NCBI GenBank assembly: GCA_943369665.1
Contig: CALRNX020000001.1
Location: 186,001-250,000 of the forward strand
Source: UKL13-3 sp943369665
GTDB taxonomy: Bacteria; Bacteroidota; Bacteroidia; UKL13-3
Reading direction: 5' to 3'
Length of the DNA: 64,000 nucleotides
Position numbers and translations under genes: made by a program. The number at the start of each line of letters is the position of its first letter. Within the stretch, counting starts at the first letter, position 1. Under the pieces are notes generated by a model, which was given only the letters and a program-made list of their open reading frames with translations, made no database searches and was not told where the DNA came from. Positions 60,987 to 64,000 of this stretch are shown piece after piece.

Positions 60987-61766
60987 ATGAATTACGAATT
61001 TATCCTTGCCGAACCTCAATTTCAGCCTCACATAGCTCTTATCCGCTTAAACCGACCTAAGGAATTAAATGCTCTCAATTTACAATTGATGCAGGAAATC
61101 AAACATGCCTTATCTGAATTTGATGCCAATGACGAGGTACGCTGTATCATTATTACCGGAAACGAGCGTGCTTTTGCTGCAGGTGCAGATATTAAACAAA
61201 TGGAAAGCCGCACTGCTATTGACATGTTGAAAATTGACCAGTTTGAGACATGGGACCAGATCCGTAAAACGAAAAAGCCGGTGATTGCTGCTGTAAGTGG
61301 ATTTTGCTTAGGAGGTGGTTGTGAATTGGCCATGACCTGCGACATGATCGTAGCCAGCGAAACTGCAAAATTCGGCCAGCCGGAGATCAAATTGGCGATT
61401 ATGCCAGGAGCAGGCGGAACACAACGTTTAACCCGGGCTGTTGGCAAAGCATTAGCCATGGAAATGGTGCTTACGGGTAAATTTATATCAGCTGAAGAGG
61501 CCCTGGATGCCGGATTAATTAACAGAGTGGTTCCCGAAGAGTTATATTTGGAAGAAGCGGCTAAGCTTGCCAAAGAAATTGCGATCCAATCCCCTGTGGC
61601 GGTAAGATTAGCCAAAGAAAGCGTTTTAAAAGCTTTTGATACAGGCTTACAAGAAGGTCTCAACTTTGAGCGTAAGAACTTTTACATGTGTTTTGCAAGC
61701 GAGGACCAAAAAGAAGGCATGAATGCATTCGTGGAGAAACGCAAAGCGACTTTTACAGGTAAATAA
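60987..61766 (+). CDS. Enoyl-CoA hydratase/isomerase family protein
   Basis: 259 residues from MNYEFILAEPQFQP (a GTG start three codons earlier is possible). Crotonase features: IALIRLNRPKELNALN, ITGNERAFAAGADIKQM (oxyanion hole), IAAVSGFCLGGGCELAMTCDMIVAS, and KFGQPEIKLAIMPGAGGTQRL with the catalytic Glu positions (E near 118 and the ELxxxxDxxxA.. Glu near 138). The active site and size fit enoyl-CoA hydratase (FadB/PaaF type). It is monocistronic and leads into the repeat element. Confidence 0.9.
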   Translation: MNYEFILAEPQFQPHIALIRLNRPKELNALNLQLMQEIKHALSEFDANDEVRCIIITGNERAFAAGADIKQMESRTAIDMLKIDQFETWDQIRKTKKPVIAAVSGFCLGGGCELAMTCDMIVASETAKFGQPEIKLAIMPGAGGTQRLTRAVGKALAMEMVLTGKFISAEEALDAGLINRVVPEELYLEEAAKLAKEIAIQSPVAVRLAKESVLKAFDTGLQEGLNFERKNFYMCFASEDQKEGMNAFVEKRKATFTGK

Positions 61767-61773
61767 GAAACGT

Positions 61774-62241
61774 AGTAAGCAATAAGAGAGTAGGCAGTAG
61801 GCAATTGTTTTAGATTAAAATATGAACTATAAAGATTTAACTGTTTTTAAAAAAGCCTTTGATTTGGCCATGCTCATATTTGATGTATCTAAAACATTCC
61901 CTACAGAAGAAAGATATAGTCTGACGGATCAAATCAGGCGCTCTTCTCGTTCTGTGTGCAGTAATATTGCAGAAGGCTATCGCAAACGCCAATACCCTGC
62001 TCACTTCACAAGTAAAATTAGCGATGCGGACATGGAAAATTCGGAGACCCAAACGTGGTTGCTGTTTGCATTAGCTTGTAAGTATATTTCACAGGAGCAG
62101 ATGGATGACTTTGAAAAACGCTCAGAAGAAATTGGGAGAATGCTTGCCCACATGATTAGTAATCCTGAAGCCTATTATGTGACTTCAAAAAAATAATAAT
62201 CGTATTTAATTTGCCTACTGCCTACTCTCTTATTGCATACT
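61774..62241. mobile_element. Inverted-repeat element carrying a four-helix-bundle gene
   Basis: Left arm 61774-61804 and right arm 62211-62241 are inverted copies over 31 bases with one mismatch (26 bases perfect in a row, core AGTAGGCAGTAGGCAA). The spacing is 406 bases and the only gene inside is the four-helix-bundle gene (61822-62196). The same arms, without the gene, occur at 22056-22129. No target-site duplication could be confirmed by eye. The gene family is that of 23S rRNA intervening sequences, whose insertions also have pairing ends. Confidence 0.7.
61822..62196 (+). CDS. Four-helix-bundle protein (23S rRNA intervening-sequence / S23 family)
   Basis: A 124-residue helical protein: MNYKDLTVFKKAFDLAMLIFDVSKTFPTEERYSLTDQIRRSSRSVCSNIAEGYRKR at the N-terminus, then AHFTSKISDADMENSETQTWLLFALACKYISQEQMDDFEKRSEEIGRMLAHMISNPE. 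The R(R/S)A-VS-N-IAEG motif and the ET-WL motif are diagnostic of this family, whose best-known members are the proteins coded in intervening sequences of 23S rRNA. Avd proteins of diversity-generating retroelements share the fold. It lies wholly inside a 31-bp inverted repeat and not in rRNA. The biochemical function is unknown. Confidence 0.92.
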   Translation: MNYKDLTVFKKAFDLAMLIFDVSKTFPTEERYSLTDQIRRSSRSVCSNIAEGYRKRQYPAHFTSKISDADMENSETQTWLLFALACKYISQEQMDDFEKRSEEIGRMLAHMISNPEAYYVTSKK

Positions 62242-62251
62242 TTCCTCAAAT

Positions 62252-63475
62252 ATGAATCCAAAAAACATCAACATAAAAGACTTCAGCTATGAACTACCTG
62301 ATGCTAAAATAGCCAAATTCCCGTTGGAGAAAAGAGACGAGTCGAAACTGCTTATTTATAAAGAGGGGCATATCAGCGAATCTGTTTTTAAACATGTTGC
62401 TCAACAGATCCCTGAAGGCGCACTGATCGTGTCCAACAACACTCGTGTTATCCATGCAAGATTATTGTTTAAACGTGCAACAGGTGCACAAATTGAAGTA
62501 TTTTGTATTGAACCTTTAGATCATTTGGATTACCAGCTTGCCTTTGCCAGCAAAGAAACCTGTACCTGGAAGTGCATGGTGGGAAACGCCAAACGCTGGA
62601 AAGAAGGCGAATTGCTGACCAAAGAGGTGGAAACACCCAATGGACCAGTTCAGCTAACGGCTGAACAGCAAGGAAAATCGGGAGAATTGTTTGTTATAAA
62701 ATTTAGCTGGAATGATCCTTCCTTATTTTTTGCGGAAGTGTTGCACCATGCCGGAATATTGCCTCTTCCGCCATATTTGAACCGTGATACGGAAGTAAGT
62801 GACGAAGAGCGTTACCAAACCATTTATGCAAAAGTGCAAGGTTCGGTAGCTGCGCCAACGGCCGGCCTGCATTTTACCGATGCTGTTTTTGAAGCATTAG
62901 CTGCCAGGAACATCACCCGTGATGAAGTTACACTCCATGTTGGGGCAGGAACATTTAAGCCTGTCAAATCGGAAACATTGGCCGAGCACGAAATGCATGA
63001 GGAAACATTGTTTGTTACCCTAAGTACCTTAAAAAACATCTACAACTGTATCATCGAAAACCGAATGCTGGTGGCTGTTGGCACAACAAGCACACGTACA
63101 TTGGAAAGTTTGTACTGGCATGGGGTTAAACTTCTTCAACACCAAACACAAGAACAAGTTGTCATTTCACAATGGACACCTTATGAAACAAATGCTGCTG
63201 ATGTATCTGCTGCACAAGCAGTGAAAGCCATCATAGAATACCTGGAAAATCGCAATGAAACTGTTTTGCAGGGCAGCACACAAATCATTATCGCTCCGGG
63301 TTACCCCTTTAAAATAGTTGATGCACTGATCACCAATTTCCACCAACCGGAAAACACTTTAATTTTATTGATCGCTGCTTTTGTGGGAAAAGATTGGAAA
63401 ACCATTTACGATCACGCCTTACAGCACAATTACCGCTTTTTAAGTTATGGCGATAGTTCTATCCTCTTTCGGTGA
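62252..63475 (+). CDS. queA: S-adenosylmethionine:tRNA ribosyltransferase-isomerase QueA
   Basis: A 407-residue enzyme that makes epoxyqueuosine at tRNA position 34. Motifs: FSYELPDAKIAKFPLEKRDESKLLI at the start, VSNNTRVIHARLL, PPYLNRDTEVSDEERYQTIYAKVQGSVAAPTAGLHFT near 165-205, LHVGAGTFKPVKSETLAEHEMHEE near 225, and NFHQPENTLILLIAAFVG near 370. It is longer than the E. coli protein (356), with inserts typical of the phylum. It begins 11 bases after the repeat element, so the element lies in its promoter region. Confidence 0.93.
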   Translation: MNPKNINIKDFSYELPDAKIAKFPLEKRDESKLLIYKEGHISESVFKHVAQQIPEGALIVSNNTRVIHARLLFKRATGAQIEVFCIEPLDHLDYQLAFASKETCTWKCMVGNAKRWKEGELLTKEVETPNGPVQLTAEQQGKSGELFVIKFSWNDPSLFFAEVLHHAGILPLPPYLNRDTEVSDEERYQTIYAKVQGSVAAPTAGLHFTDAVFEALAARNITRDEVTLHVGAGTFKPVKSETLAEHEMHEETLFVTLSTLKNIYNCIIENRMLVAVGTTSTRTLESLYWHGVKLLQHQTQEQVVISQWTPYETNAADVSAAQAVKAIIEYLENRNETVLQGSTQIIIAPGYPFKIVDALITNFHQPENTLILLIAAFVGKDWKTIYDHALQHNYRFLSYGDSSILFR

Positions 63476-63536
63476 GAATAACAAAACTGTTATTTGTTAT
63501 CAATGCCAAAGATTAGCACGGATTAATTTTGAACAT

Positions 63537-63559
63537 GATCTGTGAAATATTCACAGATC
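63537..63559. repeat. Perfect 10-3-10 inverted repeat after queA
   Basis: GATCTGTGAA, ATA, TTCACAGATC. No T run follows, so it is not a classical terminator. The surrounding text (GATTAGCACGGATTAA, ATTTCTGTGCTCATCAG) resembles the ATCTGTGnnAAT-type intergenic repeats of Bacteroidota. Confidence 0.5.
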
Positions 63560-63628
63560 GTTATACCATCATTTCTGTGCTCATCAGTGGCAATCAAATC
63601 GAAGAATATTTCTTTACCTTCGTTAAGT

Positions 63629-64000
63629 ATGAATAAACTTATTGTATTGCTGTTTTTTGTTCCGGTTGTTGCCTTCTCTCAAAACAACCATTTCAACCTT
63701 ACATTGCTTTCGCATTTTAATGATACTACCCTTCAACGTGTGGATGGAGACCAGATATGGAGTGATGTTGCAGGCTGGCATGACTCCGTTAAAAACAAAG
63801 AATACCTTATTGCAGGAAGCACTGATTCGTTGTACTTTTTCGATATTACCGATCCAACCCAAATGATCAAATGTGATGTAGAATTTGGTCACTCGCGTAA
63901 TGCCATCAACAGGGATTATGAAACATACAGTCACTATGTATATTGTGTTTCCGACAGAACATCGCCACTAGGTTCATTGCAAATTTTCGACTTGCAATAC
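63629..64000 (+). CDS. Choice-of-anchor B family / LVIVD-repeat exported protein (3' partial)
   Basis: The frame begins at ATG 63629 and is open to the right edge; 124 residues are visible. Signal peptide MNKLIVLLFFVPVVAFSQ. Then a beta-propeller-like region with the typical choice-of-anchor B text: WSDVAGWHDSVKNKEYLIAGSTDSLYFFDITDPTQMI, then the second unit with YSHYVYCVSDRTSPLGSLQIFDL. Family members often end in a sorting tail, which would be outside the window. A TACCTTCG box lies at 63615-63622, 6 bases before the ATG. Confidence 0.75.
   Translation, partial: MNKLIVLLFFVPVVAFSQNNHFNLTLLSHFNDTTLQRVDGDQIWSDVAGWHDSVKNKEYLIAGSTDSLYFFDITDPTQMIKCDVEFGHSRNAINRDYETYSHYVYCVSDRTSPLGSLQIFDLQY

Overview
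The window is a chromosomal segment of a member of the Bacteroidota. The evidence is a type-A type IX secretion (Por) sorting domain on a large secreted protein, a SusC-style TonB receptor with a carboxypeptidase-like N-domain, many SCK/SCH-type lipoproteins, bacillithiol genes (bshB1, bshC), the rpmB-rpmG-DUF4295-ftsY block typical of the phylum, and promoters of the TTTG / TAnnTTTG type. Genus and species cannot be set from the sequence alone.

Layout. 1-7342 is the right end of a contractile-tail prophage (or tail-like particle): the end of a tape-measure protein, then a hub/spike/wedge baseplate set interrupted by four genes that look like surface or adhesin parts, and a tail-fibre-like gene. 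It ends in a tRNA-like 3' fragment and a terminator, a likely attachment site. 7661-10181 returns to host genes (DinB-like, aldehyde dehydrogenase, DUF7009), followed by an AT-rich orphan gene (10231-11478). 11544-14702 is a metal locus: Cys-rich exported protein, TonB receptor, HMA-domain protein. 14747-23498 holds housekeeping genes (aspA, deoxynucleoside kinase, map, accC, kdsC, DUF2520) plus two exported proteins. 23632-29989 is a cytochrome c maturation cluster (ccmF, E, D, C) split by three envelope genes that look metal-related. 30149-36516 carries redox and thiol functions (glutathione peroxidase, a PaaE-like reductase, bshB1) together with a subtilase and mnmA. 36673-43667 is an accessory stretch: Spy-like protein, tiny lipoprotein, ice-binding/PKD-like adhesin, a dead IS transposase, LysE, VOC, S41 and DUF72 genes.

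44018-49269 is a TetR-controlled tripartite export operon (ABC, HlyD, TolC) whose ABC ATPase domain has lost its Walker A lysine and its signature motif. 49284-59951 is again core: MFS transporter, free methionine-R-sulfoxide reductase, two tRNAs, mutS, a SpoU methyltransferase, bshC, rimO, ftsY, DUF4295, rpmG, rpmB. 60117-64000 has a DUF2314-like/TonB-C fusion, an enoyl-CoA hydratase, queA and the start of a choice-of-anchor-B protein. Between the hydratase and queA sits a four-helix-bundle (23S rRNA intervening-sequence type) gene enclosed by a 31-bp inverted repeat. The same repeat recurs around 22.06-22.13 kb with no gene between its arms. This looks like a small mobile or structural element and, with the degenerate ABC exporter, is the most interesting item in the window.
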